The translations under genes were made by a program, and so were the position numbers. A DNA stretch of 64,000 nt from an uncultured Pseudodesulfovibrio sp. (GTDB lineage: Bacteria > Desulfobacterota > Desulfovibrionia > Desulfovibrionales > Desulfovibrionaceae): contig NZ_OY760055.1 in the NCBI RefSeq assembly GCF_963662885.1, forward strand, positions 196,001-260,000, written 5' to 3'. The first letter of the stretch is position 1. Each line of letters opens with the position of its first letter. Below are positions 1 to 10,268 of the stretch, one piece after another. A model generated the notes under the pieces. The model was not told the origin of the DNA and did no database searches. It was given only the letters and a program-made list of their open reading frames with translations.

Positions 1-1789
1 AGGCGTTGCGTACCATGGTTCGCGCCACGGTGGACGTATCCATCCGCAACTACATGCGCGCCGTGTCGGAGAAGTGTCTGGACGAAGCGCGAAGCCTCAA
101 CAGGCAGGTCCAGCGTGGTCTCCTGACCGAGGCCGAGGCCAAGGACAGGGCGCAAAAGGCGTTTTTGAGCCAGAGCATCGGCCGAACCGGACATGTGTAT
201 TGCCTGAACAGCCAGGGCGTCATGGTCGTCCATCCTAAACGCAGCCTGGTTGGCGTGGACATGTCCGGGATGTCCTTCGTGCGCGAGCAGATACAGCGCA
301 AGGAAGGGTACATGACCTATGAATGGAAGGAGCCACTGGAGACAAAAAAACGTTCCAAGGCCGCGTACATGACCTATTTCGAGCCATGGGACTGGATTAT
401 ATCCGCTTCTTCCTACCGTTCCGAATTCGTCCAGCTGGTCAATGTGGAAGACTTTCGCAAGCGGTTTTTCGAGTTGCGTTCCGGCCGGTCAGGCTACCCG
501 TTTGTTTTCAACTATGACGGGTATCTGCTGATCCACCCCCACCTGCGCGGGCTGCACTACCACGAATACGATTCGCCAGGGCTGAGCGATGTGGCCGAGC
601 GGATCGTCAGGGAAAAGAACGGTCATTTCGACTATTTGTGGCGCAACCCGGGAGAGGAGGAACTGAAGAAGAAGGTCGTCTATTACAAGGACATTCCCGA
701 ACTGCATTGGGTGGTCGCGTCATCCAGCTATTACGAGGATTTTCAAGAGCCGCTCGACGCCATCGGCTACGTCATGCTCATGGCCCTGGCCGTGGCGGTG
801 TTGCTGATGATCCCGGTTTCCTTCGGTATCGGCGCGCTCATCACACGGCCCATCGACAGGTTGCAGGAGAACTTCGCCAGGGCCGCGGACGGCGATTTCT
901 CTGTGCGCATGGAGCAGCATTCCCGTGACGAACTGGGGCTCATGGCCGGGTATTTCAACTCCTTCATGGAGCGGCTGACCGCCTATAGCCAGGATCTGGA
1001 AACCGAGATAGCCCACCGCAGGAAGACGGAGAAGGAACTCATCGCCATGGATCGGGCCAAGTCCATGTTCCTGGCCTCGGCATCCCATGAACTGCGCACG
1101 CCCCTGACCTCCATCATCGGGTTTCTGCACCTCATGGAAAAGCAGTTCCGCACCCGTTTCCTGCCTGTGCTCGGGCCTCTGGACCCTCTGGGGCGTCAGG
1201 CACGCCAGTTCGAGAAGAACCTGAACATCGTCCACATCGAGGCGGATCGGCTGGGCAGGCTGGTCAACGACCTCCTGGATTTAAGCAAGATCGAGGCCGG
1301 GCGCATGGAGTGGCGGGACAAGACCTTGTCCGTGGACAGTGTCCTGCATCGCGCGGCCGAGGCTTCGCGAGCGCCCGCCCGGGACAATCCGAAGGTGAAA
1401 CTCCATGTCGAGCCGTTGTCGGAGCCTTTGGCCATCAAGGCCGACGAGGACAAGATCCACCAGGTGCTCATCAACCTGCTCAGCAACGCCTTCAAGAATA
1501 CGGAGTCGGGCAGCGTGACCCTGTCGGCCGTGAGAGTCGGTTCAGGCGTGCGTTTTTCGGTCTGCGACACCGGGCGGGGTATCTCGGAGCACGAACAGGA
1601 GCGGATTTTCGACATCTTCTATCAGGGCAGTGACGAGAACAACCGGTCGACACGCGTATTCGGCACCGGCCTGGGGTTGTCCATCTGCCGGAAGATCGTG
1701 TCCCATTACGGGAACCAGCTGGTGGTGGATTCGGTTCTCGGGAAAGGAAGCTGCTTCCGCTTCACCATCCCGGTTGCGAGGGACGAGGA

Positions 1790-1793
<4 letters not shown>
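1..1793 (+). CDS. Cache-HAMP sensor histidine kinase, 5'-truncated by window edge
   Basis: Membrane sensor kinase that would sense a periplasmic ligand and phosphorylate an unidentified response regulator. The frame is open at the left edge and a TTG lies at 6, but the N-terminal membrane anchor expected of a Cache kinase is missing, so the gene starts outside the window. Two Cache-like repeats lie in the first ~245 residues, each with a 'G-x-x-hydrophobic-HP' stretch (VMVVHP, LLIHPH). A membrane segment follows at ~252-278, then HAMP (~280-330). The phospho-acceptor motif SHELRTPLTS is at ~360. The ATPase domain shows the N box (NLLSNAFKNT), G1 (DTGRGIS) and G2 (GTGLGLSI). The end overlaps the next gene's end by 4 bp (shared CTAG). 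Family assignment is firm; the ligand is unknown. Confidence 0.9.
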
Positions 1794-2992
<1,199 letters not shown>

Positions 2993-3086
2993 TGGTGCTC
3001 CATCCATTCAGGGACTATAGAAGATTTACCGCATTTCCGATTACGGAGCAAGGGACTCTGTAAAGTAATCCTGCGGGCTTCTGAGA

Positions 3087-4070
3087 TCAAAGTCCCTTTT
3101 TCGGATCGAAGTCCTGGCCCAGTGCGGCTGGCGCTTCGATGGACCATCCCTTGGAAAAGGCCTTGAGGAACGGGTGGCGGCGCACGATATCCTGAATCCA
3201 GCCCATGCGGCCCATGTTCACGGCGAGCAGGGTCAGGATCATCATCGGGAAGGGTGCGACCTGGAAGACCGGGGCCGGAATGGACGGGAAGAGCTCCTGG
3301 AGATAGATGCCGGAGACCTGCAGGGCGGCGAAGAAGAACGCGCCCAGGGCGGTGCGCACCGGGTGCCAGCCACCGAAGATGACGATGGCCAGGGCGATCC
3401 AGCCCGCGCCTTCACAGCCTTGCGGTCTGCCCCAGCCGGGTTTCACGGCCAGGGAATATGCGCCACCGGCCAGCCCAACCAGGGCGCCGCCCGCCAGACA
3501 GTAGTACAACCGCACCAGACGAACGCGGATGCCGCGTCCGAAGGCCGCCCGGGGGGACTCGCCCACGGCCCGCAGGCGCATGCCGCCTTCGGTGCGGTAC
3601 ATCCACCACCAGCAGAAGGCGATGGCCGCCAGGCTCAGGTAGACCACCGGGGATTGGGAGCCGAAGATCAGCCCGACAAAGGGAGCCTTGCCCAGCCCCG
3701 GGATGGTCCAGAGGCCGAGGTCCGGTCCGGGTTGGCGGGAAAAGTTGTGACCCAGGAAATAGGCGAGGTCGCGGGACAGCAGGGTCAGAATGAAGCCCAC
3801 GGCCAGTTGGGACTGCCCCAGATAAATGCCGATGACGCCGAGCACGCCCGCAATGGCCGCGCCCACGCCCGCTCCTGCAAGCATGCCGAGCCAGGGGGAA
3901 TCGAAGGTGGCCGAGCAGGCGAACGCCGCCATGGCCGAGAGCAGGATGGAGCCGTCGAGCGACAGGTTGATGATGCCCGCCTTCTCGGTCAGGGTCTCGC
4001 CGAGGGTGGCCAGCACCAGCGGCGCTCCGGCCATCAGTATGGCGGCTATGGTCAGGGCGAAGGTGTCCAT
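3087..4070 (-). CDS. BMP-type ABC transporter permease 2 (BPD_transp_2)
   Basis: Inner-membrane permease of the branched-chain/ribose/nucleoside-type ABC family, about 327 residues with roughly eight to ten hydrophobic segments. It contains the family-typical stretch GESPRAAFGRGI in the cytoplasmic loop contacting the ATPase. It is the last gene of a four-gene operon (binding protein, ATPase, permease, permease). The start at 4070 (MDTFALT) leaves 2 nt after the upstream stop and has GGAGG about 12 nt before it; an upstream in-frame ATG at 4103 would overlap the neighbour by 31 nt and lacks support. The substrate is likely a nucleoside or related solute, by analogy with BMP/PnrA systems. Confidence 0.9.
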   Translation of the reverse strand: MDTFALTIAAILMAGAPLVLATLGETLTEKAGIINLSLDGSILLSAMAAFACSATFDSPWLGMLAGAGVGAAIAGVLGVIGIYLGQSQLAVGFILTLLSRDLAYFLGHNFSRQPGPDLGLWTIPGLGKAPFVGLIFGSQSPVVYLSLAAIAFCWWWMYRTEGGMRLRAVGESPRAAFGRGIRVRLVRLYYCLAGGALVGLAGGAYSLAVKPGWGRPQGCEGAGWIALAIVIFGGWHPVRTALGAFFFAALQVSGIYLQELFPSIPAPVFQVAPFPMMILTLLAVNMGRMGWIQDIVRRHPFLKAFSKGWSIEAPAALGQDFDPKKGL

Positions 4071-4072
4071 GA

Positions 4073-5116
4073 TCAGTCCGCCTCCTTGCGTTGTCTGAGC
4101 CACAGCCTCAGCCCCTGCACGATGAACAGGGACAGGACCATGATGCCCTGGATGACGCCGGACAGGGACGAATCCAGGCCGAGTTGCAGCGGCAACTGGA
4201 TGGACCCCACGTTAAGCACGGCGAAGAACAGGCAGATGAACGGGACCAGGGACAGTCGGAATGAAGCCATCATGCTGACCAGCAGGGCGGTGTATCCGTA
4301 ACCGGACGAGATGTTCGGCAGCAGCCTGTGGTAGACGCCCAGAACCTGCGTGGCTCCGGCCAGGCCGGCAATGCCTCCGCAGAGCATGAACGCCTGGAGC
4401 AGGCGGCGGCGCGGTCCAAGAGAGAAGAGAGTGGCCGCCTTGGGGTTCTCGCCCACGGCGCGCATCTTGAGACCCCACTTGGTGCGGTGGAGCAGAATGT
4501 AGACCAGGATCACGGCGGCGCAGGCCAGGGCCAACCCCACCCAGCTGACCGACATGTTGCCGAGCCGGGGCAGCCACAAAGAGACGTGCAGGGGTTTTGT
4601 GCCGGACATGGACGCGATACCGGGCCGCTTCCACGGGCCGAAAATGAGCCACAGGGTCACGCCCAGGGCCACGAAGTTCAGGCCCAGGCCGGAAAAGATT
4701 TCGTGCACACGGCCGAAGACGCGCAGCAAACCGGCCAGCAGGGCCCAGAACGCGCCGCCCACCATGGATGCGGCCAGGGCCAGGATGATCACCCCGGCTC
4801 CGCCGCCGCCCTCGAAGGGACGCAGCGCCGCGGTGCAGAAGATGGCCCCCATGATGACCTGCCCTTCCACGCCGATGTTCCACAGCCGGGCCGTGAACGG
4901 GATGAGCAGTGCCACGGAGCAGAGGGTCAGGGGGACCCATCCGGCCAGCACCCGGCCGATCTTGGACCAGGAGCTGACCCCGCCCTTGAAAAGCACGTAG
5001 ATGGTTTCGAGCGGCGGAGCGCCCGCGGGCCAGGCCACGATCACGGTCAGGAACAGGGCCAGGAGCAGGGTCAGGGCGAGCCAGCCCAGTTGGGTCAGGA
5101 GGGAATCGCGGTTCAT
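4073..5116 (-). CDS. BMP-type ABC transporter permease 1 (BPD_transp_2)
   Basis: Partner permease of the same importer, about 347 residues with multiple hydrophobic helices (for example LTLLLALFLTVIVAW near the N terminus). The cytoplasmic coupling loop reads AVGENPKAATLFSLG, matching AVGESPRAAF of the second permease, which supports a heterodimer. The ATG at 5116 overlaps the upstream ATPase stop as ATGA, a translational-coupling arrangement. The frame stays open far upstream but that stretch is the antisense of the ATPase gene, so the start at 5116 is well determined. Confidence 0.92.
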   Translation of the reverse strand: MNRDSLLTQLGWLALTLLLALFLTVIVAWPAGAPPLETIYVLFKGGVSSWSKIGRVLAGWVPLTLCSVALLIPFTARLWNIGVEGQVIMGAIFCTAALRPFEGGGGAGVIILALAASMVGGAFWALLAGLLRVFGRVHEIFSGLGLNFVALGVTLWLIFGPWKRPGIASMSGTKPLHVSLWLPRLGNMSVSWVGLALACAAVILVYILLHRTKWGLKMRAVGENPKAATLFSLGPRRRLLQAFMLCGGIAGLAGATQVLGVYHRLLPNISSGYGYTALLVSMMASFRLSLVPFICLFFAVLNVGSIQLPLQLGLDSSLSGVIQGIMVLSLFIVQGLRLWLRQRKEAD

Positions 5117-6591
5117 GCCTTCGCCTCCTTGATGTCCTCGTATTTCTTGCCTGCCATGAGTGCGCCGACCACCTCCATGGAGATGTCGTCGCCCTCGACC
5201 ACGGCGGCCAGGTTCCGGTCGTAGAAGACGATGACCCGGTGGCTGTGTTCGAGCACTTCTTCCAGATCCGGGGAAAAGAAGATCAAGGCGGCTCCGTCCG
5301 CGCAGCGGCGTTTGAGGTGGTTCCAGACCTGCCGGGCCGAGCCAGCGTCCAGGCCGCGCGTGGGGTGTTCCATGAGCAGGAGCCGGGTCTCGTCCGGGAT
5401 GAGCGAGAGCAGAAGCCGTTGCTGGTTGCCGCCGGACAGCTCCACGGCGTGGGTTTCCGGGTGGGCCTGGAGGTTGAACTTGTCCACGCACTGGGAGCGG
5501 TAGAAGTCGGACAGGTCGCCGTCCCTGTCCGGGAAGGCGAGGGTGATGTGTTCCGTGAGGTTCAGGTCCGGGAACAGAGCCAGCCCCAGGCGGTCGGCGG
5601 GGACGAACTGGACGCCCGCCTTGCGCAGGGCGTTGAAGTCGTTTGACGAAAATTTCGATCCGTCCAGCTCCATCTCGCCGCCGGGCATGCGGTCCAGGCC
5701 GCACAGGCCGCGCAGAAATAGTTCCTGGCCCGAGCCGTCGAGCCCTGCAAGACCGATACATTCACCGGGTCTGGCCGTGAAATTCAGTCCGCCCATGGAG
5801 TACTTGGGTCCGGCAAAGAGCACGTCGCGCAGGGCCAGCCTGGGCGTGCCGCTTTCCGGCGGCAGTTCGGGCAGGGGCTCCACCTCGCCGTCGGCGGCAT
5901 CGCCGAACATGAGGTGGACCAGCTCCCGCTCGTCGTAGGGCGGGTTCAGGGTGGAGACCAGCCGTCCCTGGCGCATGATGAAAATGGAGTCGGCCATATC
6001 AAAGGCCTCGGACAGCTTGTGGGTGACCAGCACGATGGTGTGGCCCTCTTCGCGGGCCAGCTTCATGAGCAGGTCGAAAAGATCACGCTTCTGTTCCGGG
6101 GTGATGCCGGTGGTCGGCTCGTCCAGGATCAGGGTGGTGGCTCCGAGATCCAGCAGGCGGAGCAGCTCCAGCAGCTGGCGCTCGCCCACGGTCAGGCTGG
6201 ACACGGGCTCGTCGGGCAGAAAACAGGCGTCCAGTCGGAAGGACAGCTCGCCGATGATGTCGACCACTTCCTTCTTGCTCCGCTTGGGCGCGCCGAGCTG
6301 GAAGTTTTCCCACACGGGCATGGCCGGGAAATCGAGCGGGTCCTGATAGAGCATGCCCACGCCCTTTTCCCGGGCCAGGGCCGGAGTCAGGTGGGTCAGG
6401 GACTCGCCGTCGATGACCAGTTCGCCGGACGTGGGCCGGGTATGCCCGGCGAGCACGCGCATGAGCGTGGACTTGCCCGCGCCGTTTTCGCCTACCAGAG
6501 CATAGATACGGCCGGGTTCAAGAGTCAGGCTTATGCCGTCGTTGGCCCGAACCCGGCCGTAGTGCTTATGTATGTCGTTGAGAACGATCAT
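5113..6591 (-). CDS. BMP-type ABC transporter ATP-binding protein (two NBDs)
   Basis: Peripheral ATPase of about 492 residues with two fused nucleotide-binding domains, the usual form for ribose/nucleoside ABC importers. The first domain has Walker A GENGAGKST (~35-45), an unusual signature LTVGERQ in place of LSGGQ, and Walker B ILDEPTTG. The second has a degenerate Walker A (GLDGSGQE, no lysine), a canonical signature LSGGNQQ and Walker B LLMEHPTRG. Asymmetric sites like this are normal in the family. The start at 6591 (MIVLNDIHK) lies 2 nt after the binding-protein stop. Confidence 0.93.
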   Translation of the reverse strand: MIVLNDIHKHYGRVRANDGISLTLEPGRIYALVGENGAGKSTLMRVLAGHTRPTSGELVIDGESLTHLTPALAREKGVGMLYQDPLDFPAMPVWENFQLGAPKRSKKEVVDIIGELSFRLDACFLPDEPVSSLTVGERQLLELLRLLDLGATTLILDEPTTGITPEQKRDLFDLLMKLAREEGHTIVLVTHKLSEAFDMADSIFIMRQGRLVSTLNPPYDERELVHLMFGDAADGEVEPLPELPPESGTPRLALRDVLFAGPKYSMGGLNFTARPGECIGLAGLDGSGQELFLRGLCGLDRMPGGEMELDGSKFSSNDFNALRKAGVQFVPADRLGLALFPDLNLTEHITLAFPDRDGDLSDFYRSQCVDKFNLQAHPETHAVELSGGNQQRLLLSLIPDETRLLLMEHPTRGLDAGSARQVWNHLKRRCADGAALIFFSPDLEEVLEHSHRVIVFYDRNLAAVVEGDDISMEVVGALMAGKKYEDIKEAKA

Positions 6592-6593
6592 CC

Positions 6594-7769
6594 CTATTCG
6601 GGGGAGGACAGTCCTTCCATGCCCTGGAGCAGCTGCTCCATGTACCAGATCTGCTTGTCGGTGGCCGTTTCCCCGGACTTCAGGAACGGCGTGCCGTCCT
6701 GGTAGTTCAGGGGGCCGGTGAAGAGGTTGACCTCGCCGGAACCGAGCTTGGCGATGAACTGGTCGAGAGCGGCCTTGACCTCGGGGGTCACGCCGGGGCC
6801 GGGCATGAAGCCGACCGGGGACTTGTCGGGGTTGTTGATGTCGGCCCAGTAAGGGGCATCCCACTCGAAGCCGGGCTTGTAGGTGCCTTCGGACACGGCC
6901 TTGGCAAGCTTGAGGAAACCGGGACCCCAGTTGAAGTAGGGTACGCCCAGACACAGGTTGCCCTGGCCCTCGCAGGCCTTTTCGTAGTCGTACGGCAGGG
7001 CCCAGACTTCCTTGCCCGCGTCGCGGCGCTGCTTGGCGACGACAACGTTGTCCGGGGTGTCGATGCCGGAGATGACCACGTCGTAACCGGCGTCATACAG
7101 GGAACCGGCCACCTGGGTCGGGTCGGCGGTCACGCCGGGAATATTGAACCAGAAGCCGATCCATTTGACGTTGAAGCTCAGGTCCTTGGCGTCCTTGCCG
7201 CGGACTTCGGTCCAGGCATAACGTGCGCCCAGGTAGGCGGCGGAAAGAAGGCGGCGGGTCTCTTCGTTGATCAGCGGGCCGACCACGCCGATCTTGCCGG
7301 TCTTGGTGGTCATGGCCGCGGTGAAACCGGCAAGCATCTTGGCGTAGATCATCTTGCCGAACAGGTTGCCGAGGTTGGCCGGAGCGGTGCCGTTCCAGGC
7401 GGAGTCGCCCGAGGCGTGAACGAAAATCTTGTCCGGGTGCATGGCGGCGGCCTCGAGGATACCGTCCTTCATGTCGTCGGAACCGGCAATGATCAGGTCG
7501 GCGCCCTTTTCGATCAGGTCGTCGGCGACCTGCGGGATGGTCAGGCCGGGACGGTCGGCGGGGTTGACCTTGTCGAGGTAGATCAGCTTGGCGCCGTCCA
7601 TGTGGGCCTCGACATACTTGCCGCCCTCGTACTGAGCCTGGCTGTATCCCTTGTCATTGTAAGGGCCGACCAGGATCAGGCCGATGGTGAAATCTTTGGC
7701 GAAAGCCAGGCCGGACATGAGCATAAACGCGCTCAGGACCAGAACCGGCAGCATGGTAATACGTTTCAT
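6594..7769 (-). CDS. BMP family ABC transporter substrate-binding protein
   Basis: Periplasmic solute receptor of the BmpA/PnrA family, about 391 residues. The signal peptide (MKRITMLPVLVLSAFMLMSG, cleavage after LAFA) has no lipobox cysteine, so it should be a soluble periplasmic protein rather than the lipoprotein typical of many BmpA members. Family features include GPYNDKGYSQAQYEGG near the N terminus and the central IGVVGPL strand. The start at 7769 has GGAGGAGAGG directly upstream. It is first in the operon, which suits the higher expression needed for the receptor. The substrate is likely a purine nucleoside or similar compound; this is family inference only. Confidence 0.92.
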   Translation of the reverse strand: MKRITMLPVLVLSAFMLMSGLAFAKDFTIGLILVGPYNDKGYSQAQYEGGKYVEAHMDGAKLIYLDKVNPADRPGLTIPQVADDLIEKGADLIIAGSDDMKDGILEAAAMHPDKIFVHASGDSAWNGTAPANLGNLFGKMIYAKMLAGFTAAMTTKTGKIGVVGPLINEETRRLLSAAYLGARYAWTEVRGKDAKDLSFNVKWIGFWFNIPGVTADPTQVAGSLYDAGYDVVISGIDTPDNVVVAKQRRDAGKEVWALPYDYEKACEGQGNLCLGVPYFNWGPGFLKLAKAVSEGTYKPGFEWDAPYWADINNPDKSPVGFMPGPGVTPEVKAALDQFIAKLGSGEVNLFTGPLNYQDGTPFLKSGETATDKQIWYMEQLLQGMEGLSSPE

Positions 7770-7857
7770 CCTCTCCTCCAGATTCATTGCCCGCCCGTAC
7801 GGTGCGCGGCGTGTGCGGCGGACTGTTGTGGTGTGGCGGCCCCAGGGTGGGGGCGGC

Positions 7858-7894
7858 AAAAAAGCGGCGGGACCGGTGTAGCCGACACTCCCGC
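7858..7894 (-). terminator. Terminator-like hairpin in BMP operon leader
   Basis: On the minus strand GCGGGA (7889-7894 side) pairs with TCCCGC (7867-7872 side). An inner GTGT/ACAC stem sits within the loop, and six T residues follow (7858-7863) after 3 nt. No minus-strand gene lies upstream for it to terminate, so it sits in the untranslated leader of the transporter operon, about 90 nt before the first start codon. It could act as an attenuator. Confidence 0.4.
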
Positions 7895-8064
7895 AAAAGT
7901 CTATTCTTGGATTAGAAGCCGGGGTTGTGTCAACAGCTTGTTCTTTCGGTTAATGATATGTACGGACCGCTCCGCGCCGGCGCCCGGCGGCGGGGCGAGC
8001 CCACTTGACCATGGCGTTCGGATGTTCTATCTGAACATTCAGTCAGCTGGATTGACGAAATGCA

Positions 8065-8110
8065 GCCGCGCGGTTTTCAACAAACGCCGCGCGGCCTGTA
8101 TCTTTTTTTT
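8065..8110 (+). terminator. Terminator-like hairpin in greA leader
   Basis: GCCGCGCGG (8065-8073) pairs with CCGCGCGGC (8087-8095) across a 13-nt loop. A run of eight T residues (8103-8110) follows after 7 nt. The site is 42 nt upstream of the greA start. The spacer before the T tract is longer than in a classical intrinsic terminator, so efficiency is uncertain. Confidence 0.4.
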
Positions 8111-8151
8111 ACTCTCCAACTGAGAATACACTTTAGAGAGGTTTTTTGACC

Positions 8152-8640
8152 ATGGATCGCATTCCCATTTCGAAACAGGGATTTGAAAAGATTTCCCAAG
8201 AATTGGAAGATCTGAAGGCCCAACGGCCGGCCATCATCCAGGCGATCGCCGAAGCGCGCGCCGAGGGTGATCTCTCCGAGAACGCCGGGTATGACGCCGC
8301 CCGCGAGCGCCAGGGCATGCTCGAAGCGCGCATCACCTACATCAATTCGCATATGCCGCTGTTCGACGTGCTCGACCTGAACACCCTGTCCGGCGAACGG
8401 GCCATTTTCGGGGCCACCGTGGTGGTCGAAGATATAGAAACTGAAGAGCGCCGTACCTTCACCCTGCTGGGCCCGGACGACGCGGACCACAAGAAGGGCT
8501 CCATCTCCGTGCTCTCCCCCATGGGCCAGGCCATCCTGGGCAAGGAAGAGGGCGACGAGGTCATCGTGGATGCCCCGCGCGGACGCATCGAATATGAGAT
8601 CGTTTCCGTCGAGTTCCGCGGCGAGGCCGGCCTGAAATAG
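8152..8640 (+). CDS. greA: Transcription elongation factor GreA
   Basis: GreA binds the secondary channel of RNA polymerase and stimulates cleavage of backtracked RNA. The 162-residue protein has the expected N-terminal coiled coil (~8-75) with the acidic tip motif GDLSENAGYDAA carrying the catalytic Asp and Glu. The C-terminal FKBP-like domain holds GATVVVED and SPMGQAILGKEEGDEV. The length matches the family. The ATG at 8152 begins MDRIPISKQG; an in-frame TTG two codons earlier is less likely. It is followed after a small GC hairpin (8670-8687) by the RNA-modification gene pair. Confidence 0.97.
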   Translation: MDRIPISKQGFEKISQELEDLKAQRPAIIQAIAEARAEGDLSENAGYDAARERQGMLEARITYINSHMPLFDVLDLNTLSGERAIFGATVVVEDIETEERRTFTLLGPDDADHKKGSISVLSPMGQAILGKEEGDEVIVDAPRGRIEYEIVSVEFRGEAGLK

Positions 8641-8699
8641 GCCAGCGCACACCTGAAGCCACATCCGCTCCGCCGCCCAGGCGGCGGGGCGATTTAGCC

Positions 8700-9476
8700 A
8701 TGCAGCCAACTTCGCCTCCTTCTCTCGGGGAGTTCGACCCCGCCATCGCCTGCCGCGGCTGGTGCGTCCGCTGCGGCCGTGAACACACCCTGCCCATCGG
8801 TTCGGCGCGCGGCCCGGCACTCGATCTTTTCGATCGCATGGAGGCGGCGGGGCGTATTGATTTCGATTCCCCGGAACCCGACCCGCGTTTGTCCACCGAC
8901 TACCTCTACGGCAAGGCCGGGGGGCAGATGTTCGGTGTGCTCACGGCCCGGGACAGAACCGGTGCGGACGTGATCCTCAAGGCGTTTTCCGGCCAGTACA
9001 ACTCCATCTGGGAGGTTGAGGGCTGGGTGCCGCCGCTCGTGGACACCGTCCGGTTCAGGCGGGACACCTTCGAGGCCGAGCAGCGCATCAAGGTCCTGGG
9101 ACGCGAGATCGTGGCACAGCCCCTGGGTTCGCCCGCCCGCGACCGGCTCATCCACAAGCGCAAACGGGCGTCCGCGACCCTGATGCAGGAAATCCACGCC
9201 ATGTACCGGCTGCCCAATTTCCGAGGCCAGGTCGTGCCGCTCCCCCTGGCCGTGCACCCCGAAGGCAACGCGCCCACGGGCACGGGCGACTGCTGCGCCC
9301 CCAAGCTGCTCGGCTACGCTGCCTCCCATGGACTCACTCCTCTGGGGTTGGCCGAGTTCTATTTCGGCCGGACCAACCGCTCGGGCACCCGTGAACACGG
9401 CCGTTTCTATCCGTCCTGCCTGGACAAGTGCGGCCGCATCCTCGGCTTCATGCTCTGCGGTCTGGAGGGCGCGTGA
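8700..9476 (+). CDS. Cys-rich N-terminal module of an RluA-type pseudouridine synthase
   Basis: A 258-residue protein resembling the long N-terminal extension found in some ~550-residue RluA-family proteins of gammaproteobacteria. Visible hallmarks are a CVRCGREH zinc-ribbon-like motif near residue 25, GDCCAPKLLGYA (~200), GLAEFYFG (~218) and FYPSCLDKCGRILG near the C terminus. The central part is charged and helical. The stop overlaps the GTG of the synthase gene (GTGA at 9473-9476), so the two halves are translationally coupled. It may help bind the RNA substrate or a metal; this is inference. No strong ribosome binding site precedes 8700, so the start is less certain than the frame. Confidence 0.72.
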   Translation: MQPTSPPSLGEFDPAIACRGWCVRCGREHTLPIGSARGPALDLFDRMEAAGRIDFDSPEPDPRLSTDYLYGKAGGQMFGVLTARDRTGADVILKAFSGQYNSIWEVEGWVPPLVDTVRFRRDTFEAEQRIKVLGREIVAQPLGSPARDRLIHKRKRASATLMQEIHAMYRLPNFRGQVVPLPLAVHPEGNAPTGTGDCCAPKLLGYAASHGLTPLGLAEFYFGRTNRSGTREHGRFYPSCLDKCGRILGFMLCGLEGA

Positions 9477-10117
9477 ATCTCCCGGAAGGGCTGAACGTGG
9501 TCTACGAGGACGACGTCCTCGTGGTCGTGGACAAGCCGTCCGGCCTGCTGTCCGTGCCCGGCAAGGGCGAGGCCAACCAGGACTGCGTGGTCGCCCGGGT
9601 CAAGGCCCGGTACCCCGGCTGCATCGACCAGCCCTCGGTCCACCGGCTGGACCAGGACACCTCGGGACTGCTCGCCCTGGCCCTGACCGCAGAGGCACAC
9701 CGCGATCTGTCCGGCCAGTTCATGGACCGGCTGGTGGGCAAGCGGTACATTGCACTCATCGACGGCGAGGTCGAAGGGCAGGGCGGGACCATCGAGTTGA
9801 AGTTCCGGCTGGACCCGGACAATCGTCCGTATCAGGTCTATGACCCGGTGAACGGCAAGCGGGGCGTGACCCGCTGGCGCAAGCTCGGCGTGGAAAACGG
9901 CCGTACCCGGGTGGAGTTCATGCCGCACACGGGCCGTACGCACCAGCTTCGTCTGCACTCGGCCCACAAGAAGGGGCTGGGCTTTCCCATCGTGGGAGAC
10001 CGGCTTTACGGCACCGGCACAGGTCCGGGCCAGCTCAAGCTCCACGCCTCGCTTCTGCGCTTCCGCCATCCGGTGAGCCGCGTCCCCCTGGAATTCGTTT
10101 CTCCGGCCCCCTTCTGA
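9473..10117 (+). CDS. RluA family pseudouridine synthase, catalytic module
   Basis: Isomerises uridine to pseudouridine in rRNA or tRNA. The 214-residue protein is a bare catalytic domain without an S4 domain. It shows motif I with the catalytic aspartate (HRLDQDTSGL, ~58-67), motif II (KRYIALIDG) and the C-terminal HTGRTHQLRLH motif. The start is GTG at 9473, overlapping the preceding gene by 4 nt; the frame remains open for 15 codons upstream, inside that gene. Substrate position cannot be told from sequence alone. A terminator follows at 10130. Confidence 0.9.
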   Translation: MNLPEGLNVVYEDDVLVVVDKPSGLLSVPGKGEANQDCVVARVKARYPGCIDQPSVHRLDQDTSGLLALALTAEAHRDLSGQFMDRLVGKRYIALIDGEVEGQGGTIELKFRLDPDNRPYQVYDPVNGKRGVTRWRKLGVENGRTRVEFMPHTGRTHQLRLHSAHKKGLGFPIVGDRLYGTGTGPGQLKLHASLLRFRHPVSRVPLEFVSPAPF

Positions 10118-10129
10118 CCCCACCCGGCC

Positions 10130-10163
10130 GGTATCAGCTTGAGCAGGGCCGGATACCATTTTT
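10130..10163 (+). terminator. Intrinsic terminator after pseudouridine synthase gene
   Basis: GGTATC (10130-10135) pairs with GATACC (10152-10157); a T5 tract begins at 10159 and a second T run follows at 10168. It sits 12 nt past the stop codon. Confidence 0.6.
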
Positions 10164-10268
10164 GTGCTTTTTTTCGGCGCCTGCCGGGCGTCTTTTGCGA
10201 TCACCCCGAAGTGCCTGTGGTTGCGTAATTTTTTTCTTTCCATTTCCGTCAAAGACTTCAGGAATGAA

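Larger units (their letters stand above)
7770..8151. other. Divergent intergenic region, BMP operon / greA
   Basis: This 382-bp region holds the leaders of two divergent transcripts. For the minus strand, TTGACA (complement of 7928-7933) is a good -35 hexamer with only weak -10 candidates near 7905-7912, followed by a terminator-like hairpin (7858-7894). For the plus strand, TTGACC (8005-8010) and TATCTG (8028-8033) are spaced by 17 bp and could drive greA, with a hairpin plus T-tract at 8065-8110. No purine riboswitch core was recognised. Promoter calls are tentative. Confidence 0.35.

Noticed and set aside
7770..7930. A purine riboswitch ahead of the BMP nucleoside-type transporter.
   Set aside because: The conserved purine-aptamer core and loop sequences are absent; only a terminator-like hairpin is visible.
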